Shown here: positions 1-6,540 of the stretch, piece by piece
How the letters are laid out: each line of letters starts with the position of its first letter
How positions within the stretch are numbered: the first letter of the stretch is position 1
From: Deltaproteobacteria bacterium
GTDB lineage: Bacteria > Desulfobacterota > BSN033 > UBA1163
NCBI GenBank assembly: GCA_016875155.1
Contig: VGSD01000063.1
Location: 1 to 10,486, forward strand
Direction of reading: 5' to 3'
Length of the DNA stretch: 10,486 nt
Position numbers and translations under genes: made by a program
The notes under the pieces: generated by a model
Told to the model about the DNA's origin: nothing
What the model saw: only the letters and a program-made list of their open reading frames with translations
Databases searched by the model: none

Positions 1-348
1 GTCCTGCTCCCGTGTTTCATGTTCTTAAGGGGAGTCCGGTACAAGAATTTTACAGTCATCCGGGCAGCGGCGATCCTGTCGATGCTTGGAATTATCATCA
101 ACCGGCTCAATATCTCTGTCATCGCCTATAAATGGTACGTGCCATGGAGTCAGAGATACTTTCCCTCCTGGATGGAAATTGTGATCACCATGGCCATTAT
201 CCTGACCGAAGTGTGGGTTTTCAGGTGGATCGTGAACCGGATGCCTGTAATCCAAGAGTCACCAGAATGGGCAAGAGAAAAAAATACTCACGAAGAGAGT
301 TTAACCCTCAGAAAGGAGGCTCCCCAATGGAAGGCTTCAGCTATGTAG
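1..348 (+). CDS. NrfD/HybB-type membrane quinol oxidoreductase subunit (5'-truncated)
   Basis: Frame 1 is open from the first base, so the gene begins upstream of the window and only its last 115 codons are present. The visible part holds two hydrophobic segments. One contains the stretch AAILSMLGIIINRLNISVI, and an IINRLN-type motif of this kind is typical of the last helices of NrfD/PsrC/HybB-family proteins. The second is around MEIVITMAIILTEVWVFRW. A hydrophilic tail rich in E and K follows. Family members are polytopic subunits that exchange electrons between the quinone pool and a periplasmic or cytoplasmic Fe-S/haem partner; that role is known for the family, not shown here. The stop lies 22 bp inside the next gene, which suggests translational coupling. 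Electron-transfer partners (Fe-S subunit, cytochrome) would be expected upstream. The ATG at 19 is internal and unlikely to be the true start. Confidence 0.8.
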   Translation, partial: VLLPCFMFLRGVRYKNFTVIRAAAILSMLGIIINRLNISVIAYKWYVPWSQRYFPSWMEIVITMAIILTEVWVFRWIVNRMPVIQESPEWAREKNTHEESLTLRKEAPQWKASAM

Positions 349-1025
349 ACATCTTTGCCACCAAACACATTGAGTATCTGCTGGTGATCGGTTTTCTGCT
401 GCTCTTCATCCCCTTCTGGAGGTTATTGAACCGACCTGCAAAAGCCATCTTTGAGGTGGCCGAAAGGGTGATCCCTGCCATCAGTGAATGGTTCAGACTT
501 CCGGAAGAGCGTTATTATCATCTTGGGCACAGTTGGGCTACCCCCGAAGCGAATCAACAAACGGTGAAGATTGGCATCAACGATTTTGCCCAAAAGCTTG
601 TAGGAGGAATTAATGGGGTTCAGGTCCCCGCCGTCGGCTCAACCCTCCGGCAAGGGGATCGAGGATGGACCTTAAAGGTCGATTCGAAAACGATTGATAT
701 GCTTTCGCCGGTTGGTGGGAGAGTGGTCGCTATCAATGAGAAGGTGATCCATTCCCCGGGTGCGATTAATAAGGACCCTTACCAAAACTGGCTGATGGAA
801 GTGGAAGCGCCCAAATTTTCTGTGGATAAGAGGCAATTGCTTTCAGGAAGCCTGGCCAAGAAATGGATGGAAGATGTGAGAGAAAGCCTCTTATCCAGAA
901 TGAATTACAACCTGGGCCTGGTCTATCAAGATGGTGGTTTGCTCGTGGATGGCATGGCAAGAAGTTTAGACCGAGAAAAATGGGATGAAATCGTGAAAGA
1001 CTATTTTCTGGTTACCGAAAAATGA
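327..1025 (+). CDS. Membrane-anchored GcvH-fold (glycine cleavage H-like) protein
   Basis: This 232-aa protein starts at the ATG at 327, preceded by a strong AAGGAGG; the same frame is open upstream from 132, but that part overlaps the NrfD gene and has no comparable ribosome site. Residues about 16-33 form one hydrophobic anchor (LLVIGFLLLFIPFW). Residues about 64-165 align well with GcvH: YYHLGHSWA, KIGINDFAQKLVG, VQVPAVGS, LSPVGGRVVAIN and NKDPYQNWL match the usual order and spacing. A helical tail of about 65 residues follows. In true H protein a lipoyl-lysine lies eight residues before the AP of the APVSG motif. Here the ungapped equivalent is S120, with K121 next to it, so lipoylation is doubtful. 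The gene overlaps the NrfD-like gene by 22 bp, so it probably serves the same membrane complex rather than glycine cleavage. No P, T or L glycine-cleavage genes are nearby. The GcvH fold is fairly certain; the function is not known. Confidence 0.85.
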   Translation: MEGFSYVDIFATKHIEYLLVIGFLLLFIPFWRLLNRPAKAIFEVAERVIPAISEWFRLPEERYYHLGHSWATPEANQQTVKIGINDFAQKLVGGINGVQVPAVGSTLRQGDRGWTLKVDSKTIDMLSPVGGRVVAINEKVIHSPGAINKDPYQNWLMEVEAPKFSVDKRQLLSGSLAKKWMEDVRESLLSRMNYNLGLVYQDGGLLVDGMARSLDREKWDEIVKDYFLVTEK

Positions 1026-1050
1026 AGCCTGAAGGGAGGATGGGCAAAAA

Positions 1051-1359
1051 ATGAACAACTCCCCAAAGAAAGAAGGATACCCGCTCATCCCAGCTCAATC
1101 AGTCAAATGCATTTGGATGACAGCCGGTTTCATCTCTTATAAACTCTGCAAATATGATTTGCAGTGTGAGAAATGTCCTCTCGATTGGGAACTCAGGAAT
1201 CTTTCTCCGACTCCCTCCTGTGATTCAGATGCCCCTCCTCTGGAGGGGCATCTGAGAACCGGAGAGATCGCCCCGCTCCCTCTGTCGGAAAAGGAGACTC
1301 AAGAGGAGGAGGCAAGAGAGGAACTTCAGCGTTGCTCTTTTAAAAATGTACCCCGGTAA
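1051..1359 (+). CDS. Small cysteine-rich protein with CX12CX5CX2C motif
   Basis: This is a 102-aa hypothetical protein. GGAGG at 1035-1039 lies 11 nt before the ATG, and the gene starts 25 bp after the GcvH-like stop. Its N-terminal half carries C20, C33, C39 and C42 in a pattern of the form CIWM..G...YKLC.....C..CPLD, which resembles a short cysteine motif I associate with GcvH-like and redox-related proteins of Desulfobacterota; this is recollection and was not searched. Four ordered cysteines could bind Zn or an Fe-S cluster, or act as a thiol switch. There is no signal peptide or membrane segment. Residues about 52-102 are low in complexity and acidic (ETQEEEAREE) with two more cysteines (C57, C95), and the boundary is crossed by a perfect DNA hairpin. 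The conserved part is probably real; the tail may be unconstrained. Confidence 0.65.
   Translation: MNNSPKKEGYPLIPAQSVKCIWMTAGFISYKLCKYDLQCEKCPLDWELRNLSPTPSCDSDAPPLEGHLRTGEIAPLPLSEKETQEEEAREELQRCSFKNVPR
1225..1255 (+). repeat. Perfect 14-bp inverted repeat with 3-nt loop inside the small Cys-rich gene
   Basis: The arms TCAGATGCCCCTCC (1225-1238) and GGAGGGGCATCTGA (1242-1255) are exact reverse complements around the loop TCT. A T-G wobble could add one further pair. The stem is GC-rich and would fold strongly in RNA. There is no T-tract after it, so it is not a canonical intrinsic terminator on either strand. It lies in frame and encodes residues from S59 on, just past the four-cysteine region. 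It could stabilise the upstream mRNA, pause translation or reduce read-through toward the kinase operon. Confidence 0.75.
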
Positions 1360-1496
1360 GCAAAGGGTTGGCATGACCATTTAGGATGGGGAGATTGCCA
1401 TTAAACATATTAAACCATTCATCGGTCCGTAACCATATCTTCGGCTGGTCAACACTTTTCTTACCCTCCCCTCCTTTAGATCACCCAATCCAATTT

Positions 1497-1526
1497 TTTA
1501 CATTGATGCTCATCTAAGAATATGGT
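1497..1526 (+). promoter_or_regulatory. Candidate sigma-70 promoter for the kinase/regulator operon
   Basis: TTTACA (1497-1502) is one mismatch from the -35 consensus. After an 18-bp spacer, TATGGT (1521-1526) matches four of six -10 positions. It lies in the 241-bp gap (1360-1600) before the kinase. The rest of the gap has a 10-bp palindrome AAGGGCCCTT (1555-1564), whose left arm can also pair with GCCCTT at 1579-1584 just before the ribosome site AGGAGGA (1586-1592). No ORF or sigma-54 (GG-N10-GC) site was found in the gap. Confidence 0.35.
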
Positions 1527-1600
1527 AAAAGAAATCAAATGGCAGGGGTTCGTTAAGGGCCCTTTGCCTGATCTGAGAGCCCTTCAGGAGGAAGGCTAGG

Positions 1601-3277
1601 ATGAAAGATAGGGCAAAAAAAAAGTTTTTAAAAAAAATCTTGGTCATGCTGGAGGGTGTGAGCTTCAGGAGTTTGAGCTTCAAACTTTACTTTCTTCTGG
1701 CCATCCTGCTCATCATCTCCTTTGCCGGAATCATGTATTTCAATATCACCTCCTACACCCGGCATATTAATGAGAGCATCATGCACAGCGCTATTCAGGC
1801 CAGTGACCTGATCAAAGGCTCTGCCCGATACAGCATGTTGAAGAATGACAGGGAACATCTGCAGAATACCATGTCCACCATCGGCAAGGAAGTAGGGGTA
1901 GAGGGGGTTCGAATTTATAATAAGCCGGGGCAAATTTCCTTTTCGGACGACTTAACCGAAGTTGGCACTACGGTAGACATCGATGCGGAACAATGTGTTG
2001 TCTGCCATCAAAATGTCCCTCCGCTGGAACATCTGAATACCCAGAATCGAATCCGCGTCTTTACCTCTCCGAAAGGATACCGGGTGCTGGGCCTGATCAA
2101 CCCGATCCAGAATGAACCTGAATGTTTCAACGCGCCCTGCCATGGTCATTCTCCCAAAGACAAGCTTCTGGGCCTTCTGGATGTGAAGTTATCCTTAAAG
2201 TCTGTGGATGAGGAGACCCAGAGAACTAGGGCGCAGATGGTTCTCTATTCGAGCATCATGATTATCATCACGGCTCTGTTATTCGCGGGGTTTGTTTATA
2301 AACTGGTCCATGTCCCTGTTCGAAAGCTTGCCAAGGGAACAAGGGAAGTGGCCAATTTGAATCTTGACTATTCCATTGATTTTACCTCAAAAGATGAGAT
2401 GGGGGAACTGGCTCAATCGTTTAACCGGATGACCACGCAACTGAAGTCGGCCAATGAAGCAAACCAGGAATGGTCTGCGATCCTGGAAAGAAAGGTCCAA
2501 GAGAAGACCGAAGAGCTGAACAAAGCCCATGCCCATCTTGTCCTGGTGGAAAAGATTGCCTCTCTCGGGAAGCTTTCTGCGATTGTCGCCCACGAGATCA
2601 ATAACCCTTTGTCCGGAATTCTCACCTATGCCAGTTTATGTTTGAAGATCATCCAGAATCCTTCCTCTTCTTCGGGAGAATCTGTCACCAAATATATGAC
2701 GGTGATCCGGGATGAGGCCAGGCGGTGTGGCGAGATCGTCAAGAACCTGTTGGTTTTTGCCAAAAAGGATTTTGGGAAATGGACGGAAGAGAGTCTCCAC
2801 AAAATCATTCATAACAGCGTCCAACTGGTTAAGCATAATATGGATTTAAAAGAGATCTCCCTAGTTCAGGAACTGGCGGAAGGGGATGACCTCATGTTTT
2901 GTGATTCGAGCGGGATCCAACAGATCTTCGTCGCTCTGTTTATCAATGCCATTGAGGCGATGTCCAAGGGGGGGAAATTAACGGTCAAAACAAGATTTTT
3001 GGACAACGGTCAGGTCCAGATCGTGATTTCGGACACAGGTTCCGGAATTCCTGAGGAGATGCTCCCCAGGATTTTTGAGCCCTTCTTTTCCACGAAAGAG
3101 TCCACTGGATTGGGTTTGGCGGTCGTCTATCGGATCATTGAGCAACACGAGGGTAAGGTCAAAGTGGCATCGAAACCCAACGAGGGAACGACTTTTACGA
3201 TTCACCTGCCCAGGTCGCCCTATAAAATTGAGGAGAGGCTGGGCAGCCCTGTCAACAACCATGAGACCCAGAGTTGA
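1601..3277 (+). CDS. HAMP sensor histidine kinase with c-type-haem-like motifs in its periplasmic domain
   Basis: This is a 558-aa membrane sensor kinase. AGGAGGA ends 8 nt before the ATG. After a very basic start, TM1 spans residues about 28-49 and TM2 about 212-235, enclosing a periplasmic sensor of about 160 residues. That sensor contains CVVCH (C132, C135, H136), a classic CXXCH haem-attachment motif, and CFNAPCH (C175, C180, H181), a CX4CH variant known from some multihaem cytochromes. A HAMP domain (about 236-285), a coiled coil (about 285-315), HisKA with phospho-acceptor H331 (HEINNPLSG) and the HATPase_c domain follow: N-box N449, DTGSGI (478-483), FEPFFSTK and TGLGLAV. All kinase motifs are intact. 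The next gene is its likely partner regulator. By inference it senses haem redox state or a gas or electron-transfer signal. Long A-runs follow the start codon. Confidence 0.95.
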   Translation: MKDRAKKKFLKKILVMLEGVSFRSLSFKLYFLLAILLIISFAGIMYFNITSYTRHINESIMHSAIQASDLIKGSARYSMLKNDREHLQNTMSTIGKEVGVEGVRIYNKPGQISFSDDLTEVGTTVDIDAEQCVVCHQNVPPLEHLNTQNRIRVFTSPKGYRVLGLINPIQNEPECFNAPCHGHSPKDKLLGLLDVKLSLKSVDEETQRTRAQMVLYSSIMIIITALLFAGFVYKLVHVPVRKLAKGTREVANLNLDYSIDFTSKDEMGELAQSFNRMTTQLKSANEANQEWSAILERKVQEKTEELNKAHAHLVLVEKIASLGKLSAIVAHEINNPLSGILTYASLCLKIIQNPSSSSGESVTKYMTVIRDEARRCGEIVKNLLVFAKKDFGKWTEESLHKIIHNSVQLVKHNMDLKEISLVQELAEGDDLMFCDSSGIQQIFVALFINAIEAMSKGGKLTVKTRFLDNGQVQIVISDTGSGIPEEMLPRIFEPFFSTKESTGLGLAVVYRIIEQHEGKVKVASKPNEGTTFTIHLPRSPYKIEERLGSPVNNHETQS

Positions 3278-3288
3278 GGAGGAAAGAG

Positions 3289-4635
3289 ATGGACCACCAG
3301 AAGGTTAGGATTTTAATCGTTGATGACGAGTTTTCGGTAAGGGATTCCTTATATAACTGGTTTAAGGTTGAAGGATACCATGTCGATACGGCCGAGAATG
3401 GGACAGAGGCTTTGAGAAAGTTGCAGGAAGGCCCATGGGACATCGCCCTGCTGGACATCAAGATGCCAGGAATGGATGGGATCGAACTTCAGAAACATAT
3501 TAAAAGGATCGATAAGACGATGGTCATCATCTTCATTACGGCCTATGCGACCGTGGATACAGCCGTGGAGGCGATGAAAGATGGAGCCTTCGATTATATT
3601 TCCAAACCCGTTGATCCGGACAAACTATCGGTTTTGATCCGCAATGCAGTCAACCACCGGAGGCTGGTTGCTGAGAATATCCAACTGAAACAGAAAGTGG
3701 AGGAACTATCCTTGCAGGATGAGATTATGGGGGAAAGCCCCCAGATTAAAAAAATACAGGAGATGATCGAAGTCGTTGCTCAAACCGATGCCACGGTATT
3801 GATCCGCGGGGAAAGCGGAACAGGAAAAGAACTGGTGGCTCAGGCCATCCATGCGAAGAGCAATCGGAGGTATTTCCCCATCATTTCCATCAACTGTGGG
3901 TCCCTGGCCGAAGGGATTCTGGAAAGTGAGCTTTTCGGACACGAAAAGGGAGCCTTTACCGGAGCCCAGTACAAAAGAAAAGGAAAACTGGAGATGGCCA
4001 ATGGGGGTACGATCTTTTTTGATGAAATCGGAAATATTTCACCAAAGATGCAGATGGATCTGCTCCGGGTCATTGAAACCAAACAGTTCACTCCCATCGG
4101 GAGCAATAAAGTCATCAATGTGGATTTCCGGGTCATTGCCGCAACGAATACCGATCTTGAAAAGGCAGTGGCGGAGAAGAATTTTCGGGAAGATTTCTAT
4201 TACCGCCTCAATGTCTTTTCGATTCCCATTCCCCCTCTTCGGGAAAGGACCGCGGATACCCCCCTTCTGGCTCGCTATTTTCTTGAAAAGTATGCCAAAT
4301 CGATGAACAAAAAAGTGACGGAGATCTCTCCAGAGGCGATGAAGGTGTTAACCCAGTATGACTGGCCTGGGAATATCCGAGAGTTGAGAAATACCATTGA
4401 GAGGGCTCTCGTTGTCGTGGGAAAGAAAAACCGCATTGAACCGGAAGATTTAAATCTCCATGCCCTTTCGAAACAAGATTCCACGGAGACCGATAGCCTG
4501 GAGGATTTGGAGAGAGTTCATATCCAACGAATATTAGAGAAAAACGATGGGAACATTTCGAAATCCGCCGAGATGCTAAAAATCGACAGGGTCACCCTTT
4601 ACAACAAAATCAAAAAATATAATTTACAGAGATAA
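3289..4635 (+). CDS. NtrC-family sigma-54-dependent response regulator
   Basis: This 448-aa protein has the full three-domain layout. The receiver domain (about 5-120) has acidic D12/D13, phospho-acceptor D56 (LLDIKMPG), T84 and K106. The AAA+ domain (about 145-380) has Walker A GESGTGKE (174-181), the sigma-54-contacting loop GAFTGA (221-226), Walker B TIFFDEIG (241-248) and the conserved WPGNIREL. The C-terminal Fis-type helix-turn-helix covers about 405-445. I chose the ATG at 3289 because AGGAGG (3277-3282) lies 6 nt upstream; a TTG at 3274 overlapping the kinase stop would destroy this arrangement. The gene begins 11 bp after the kinase, so it is almost certainly its partner. When phosphorylated it should activate sigma-54 promoters; intact GAFTGA supports this. 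Candidate targets are the adjacent respiratory genes, whose promoter lies outside the window. Confidence 0.96.
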   Translation: MDHQKVRILIVDDEFSVRDSLYNWFKVEGYHVDTAENGTEALRKLQEGPWDIALLDIKMPGMDGIELQKHIKRIDKTMVIIFITAYATVDTAVEAMKDGAFDYISKPVDPDKLSVLIRNAVNHRRLVAENIQLKQKVEELSLQDEIMGESPQIKKIQEMIEVVAQTDATVLIRGESGTGKELVAQAIHAKSNRRYFPIISINCGSLAEGILESELFGHEKGAFTGAQYKRKGKLEMANGGTIFFDEIGNISPKMQMDLLRVIETKQFTPIGSNKVINVDFRVIAATNTDLEKAVAEKNFREDFYYRLNVFSIPIPPLRERTADTPLLARYFLEKYAKSMNKKVTEISPEAMKVLTQYDWPGNIRELRNTIERALVVVGKKNRIEPEDLNLHALSKQDSTETDSLEDLERVHIQRILEKNDGNISKSAEMLKIDRVTLYNKIKKYNLQR

Positions 4636-4646
4636 CTCGTCCACCC

Positions 4647-5195
4647 ATGTCTTATATCGATATCGTTCCCATTGGCAGGATTGAGGAGACCACCCTCATC
4701 TCTCTCAAACACAACCTTATTAAAGCATTCAAAATCCAGACCCGGATCCGTAACTGCCCCATTGACGCTTCCGCTGTCTATGATCCCATCCGAAACCAGT
4801 ATAACTCCAGCGGTCTGCTGGTTCAGTTGATCAAAGATATTCCTTCGGGAACGTTGAAAATCCTCGGGGTCACAGAACTGGACCTGTTCATCCCCATCTT
4901 CACCTTTCTCTTTGGGGAGGCGCAACTGAATGGACCGGGGGCTCTCGTCTCTGCCCATCGCCTTCATAACCCATTTTATGGCATCCCTGAGGATGAAGGT
5001 CTATTTGAAAATCGCCTTCTGAAAGAGAGCATCCATGAATTAGGCCACGCCTTTGGTCTGATTCACTGTTTCAATTTAAGGTGTGTGATGAACACCTCCA
5101 CCTATGTCGAAGAGATTGACCAGAAGTCTTCTAACTTCTGCAGGGCCTGCGAACAAGGGATCCTTCACTGGAAAAATGAGCATCTCACGGATTGA
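4647..5195 (+). CDS. amzA: Archaemetzincin-family zinc metalloprotease
   Basis: This 182-aa protein has the signature that defines archaemetzincins: HELGHAFGLIHC (130-141), with H130, H134 and H140 as zinc ligands and E131 as catalytic base, then C146 in a CX4C pair, M148 of the Met-turn, and a later CRAC pair (C165, C168). In the family these four cysteines bind a second, structural zinc. Length is normal for the family. The N-terminus (MSYIDIVPIG) fits the usual start although there is no clear Shine-Dalgarno sequence; the gene begins 11 bp after the regulator stop, so translation may be coupled. There is no signal peptide, so it is probably cytoplasmic. Physiological substrates of bacterial members are unknown to me. 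Co-transcription with a haem-motif two-component system is noteworthy. The similarly spaced DUF1460 gene lies beyond an IS. Confidence 0.92.
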   Translation: MSYIDIVPIGRIEETTLISLKHNLIKAFKIQTRIRNCPIDASAVYDPIRNQYNSSGLLVQLIKDIPSGTLKILGVTELDLFIPIFTFLFGEAQLNGPGALVSAHRLHNPFYGIPEDEGLFENRLLKESIHELGHAFGLIHCFNLRCVMNTSTYVEEIDQKSSNFCRACEQGILHWKNEHLTD

Positions 5196-5217
5196 GAACC
5201 TTTCCAGCAACCAGGCT

Positions 5218-5224
5218 TCCACCT
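5218..5224. repeat. Candidate 7-bp target-site duplication, left copy (TCCACCT)
   Basis: TCCACCT directly abuts the left IS end and recurs at 6546-6552 beyond the right end. Only 7 bp match exactly, with GA and CA following, so chance cannot be excluded. The exact IS boundaries depend on it. Confidence 0.45.
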
Positions 5225-5226
5225 GA

Positions 5227-5278
5227 TGCCTCATTAATAAATGTTACCCGAGAGAAATGAAGAGAGAGGTATCGTGAC
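5227..5278 (+). repeat. Left terminal inverted repeat of the IS
   Basis: Read inward it has TGCCTCAT (5227-5234), TAAATGTTACCC (5238-5249) and, after a variable purine-rich stretch, GGTATCGTGAC (5268-5278). The blocks match the reverse complement of the right end with a few indels. The transposase stop (5234-5236) lies in it. Confidence 0.85.
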
Positions 5279-6442
5279 CATAGGTTTTTGGGAACGTAAG
5301 ATTCTAAAAATGGTATTAAGCTTATCCTCCATCACTCTCCTTAGCCTAAAAGGGTTAAGCGTTTCAAACTGTTCTTTAAGAGAGCGTTTCACCGAAGCTA
5401 AGACATCGGAGGATTCTAAGACCCTTTGATAAGGAGTCTTAGGTTGATCATAGCGCTTTATAGCCTTTCCATCCACTAATTTTTTCTCTATCAGCTTCAC
5501 GGAGGGCAAGAAGAAGTTATGATACAACCGCCATTCTTGGGTGTATAAGTCATTCATGAGTCCGACCAGGACGCGTTTATCGAATCGATGGTATCCAAAC
5601 CACTGCCTCACATGGGTCCAGTTCTTCTGCTCCACATGGGCGTTATCGTCCTTATGATAGGGTCTGCTTCGGGTAAACTGTATAGGCTTGTTTCTTTGGT
5701 TAAAGTGCCTCATCAGATGCCAATTGAGGAACTCCGCGCCGTTATCACAGTCAAAGCCAAGCAGAGGGAAAGGCAGGGAGTCTTCGATCTGCTGGATTTG
5801 TCGAAGGACTTCTTCTTCCCCTTTGCCCCAGACCGCCCTTTGTTCGGTCCAGCCGGTGGCGATATCCACGGCGTCTATCGTATAGACGAACTGGCCCAGC
5901 AGCGTCTCCCCACAATGGGCGATGGTATCGGCCTCCAGGAACCCCGGTTTGGTCTCATCCCATTGGTTGGTCTTAATGGGGATCTGTTTTCTCAGGAGGG
6001 TGCCAGGTTTGGTGGTGGATCTTCCCCTGCCTTTGTATTTTACCCGGACGGGTTCTAACAGCCTATCCAGAGTGGCTGGGGAGATCCGAAGGAGCGCTTT
6101 AACCACCTCTAAGGATAGGCTACCAAATTCTTTGGCATAAGAGGGAAGCCACAGAGGCAGAATCACCTTCAGGCGTTTGGAGCAAGGCAGGTTGGCTGCC
6201 AGCCAGATTCTCTTTAGGGGTTTTAAGACTGAAGGCTTATTATATTTTGATGGTTTGCCTCTTTTCTTAGGGTGAGCCTTGGTAAAGCGCCTGAAATGAC
6301 TTAGGAGTCGAATCGCATGTTTTCGGTGGTAACCACAGTTTAAGCAGAATTCGTTTAGGATGAGAGTCTTTTTCTTCCTTGAGGCTCTTTTGTATCTTAA
6401 GTAAATGGTTTCGAGATATTCCATTCTGGCTCGTGGACTCAT
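5234..6442 (-). CDS. Integrase-core (rve/DDE) transposase
   Basis: This 402-aa protein has a basic, helix-turn-helix-like N-terminal region (about 1-130; NCGYHRKHAIRLL) and an integrase catalytic core (about 160-300). The likely catalytic triad is D172 (FLEADT), D233 (DCDNGAEF) and E271 (HVEQKN), with 61- and 38-residue intervals as expected for retroviral-integrase-like transposases. A basic C-terminal domain follows. All three acidic residues are present and there is no frameshift, so the enzyme should be functional. The ATG at 6442-6440 is preceded on its strand by AAGGGGGAG about 7 nt away, but that ribosome site is enclosed in a hairpin that ends directly at the start codon (see 6443-6473). 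It is the only gene of the IS. Confidence 0.93.
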   Translation of the reverse strand: MSPRARMEYLETIYLRYKRASRKKKTLILNEFCLNCGYHRKHAIRLLSHFRRFTKAHPKKRGKPSKYNKPSVLKPLKRIWLAANLPCSKRLKVILPLWLPSYAKEFGSLSLEVVKALLRISPATLDRLLEPVRVKYKGRGRSTTKPGTLLRKQIPIKTNQWDETKPGFLEADTIAHCGETLLGQFVYTIDAVDIATGWTEQRAVWGKGEEEVLRQIQQIEDSLPFPLLGFDCDNGAEFLNWHLMRHFNQRNKPIQFTRSRPYHKDDNAHVEQKNWTHVRQWFGYHRFDKRVLVGLMNDLYTQEWRLYHNFFLPSVKLIEKKLVDGKAIKRYDQPKTPYQRVLESSDVLASVKRSLKEQFETLNPFRLRRVMEDKLNTIFRILRSQKPMVTIPLSSFLSGNIY

Positions 6443-6473
6443 GGCAATCTCCCCCTTCTATGGGAAGATTGCC
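6443..6473 (-). promoter_or_regulatory. Hairpin sequestering the transposase ribosome-binding site
   Basis: GGCAATCT (6443-6450) and AGATTGCC (6466-6473) are perfect 8-bp inverted arms. Inside them CCC/GGG adds three pairs past a one-base bulge. In the transposase mRNA the purine-rich Shine-Dalgarno sequence falls in the stem and its flank, and the stem ends exactly next to the AUG. Such a fold would limit translation; comparable start-site sequestration is known to damp transposase synthesis in several IS families. Confidence 0.55.
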
Positions 6474-6490
6474 GGTAACATGAATTATGA

Positions 6491-6540
6491 GTCAACGATA
6501 CCTTTTCTCTAACTCATTGGGTAACATTTAATATGAGGCA
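6491..6540 (-). repeat. Right terminal inverted repeat of the IS
   Basis: It contains GTCAACGATACC (6491-6502), GGGTAACATTTA (6519-6530) and ATGAGGCA (6533-6540), the reverse complement of the left-end blocks in matching order with small indels and a variable middle. Confidence 0.85.

Noticed and set aside
132..326. N-terminal extension of the GcvH-like ORF to an ATG at 132
   Set aside because: It overlaps the NrfD-like coding sequence, lacks a good ribosome site, and its translation does not look like protein sequence of this family; the ATG at 327 has AAGGAGG before it.
1371..1395. TGGCAT... possible sigma-54 promoter upstream of the kinase
   Set aside because: The GG and GC elements are not 10 bp apart (11 bp at best for GGATGGGG...GC).
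3274..3288. TTG start for the response regulator overlapping the kinase stop
   Set aside because: The ATG at 3289 has a well-spaced AGGAGG, which the TTG start would place inside the coding region, and MDHQKVRILIVDDE is a normal receiver start.
4638..4645. CGTCCACC shared with 6544-6551 as a possible second IS target or repeat
   Set aside because: Eight bases are too short, and there is no element end at 4638; best explained by chance.
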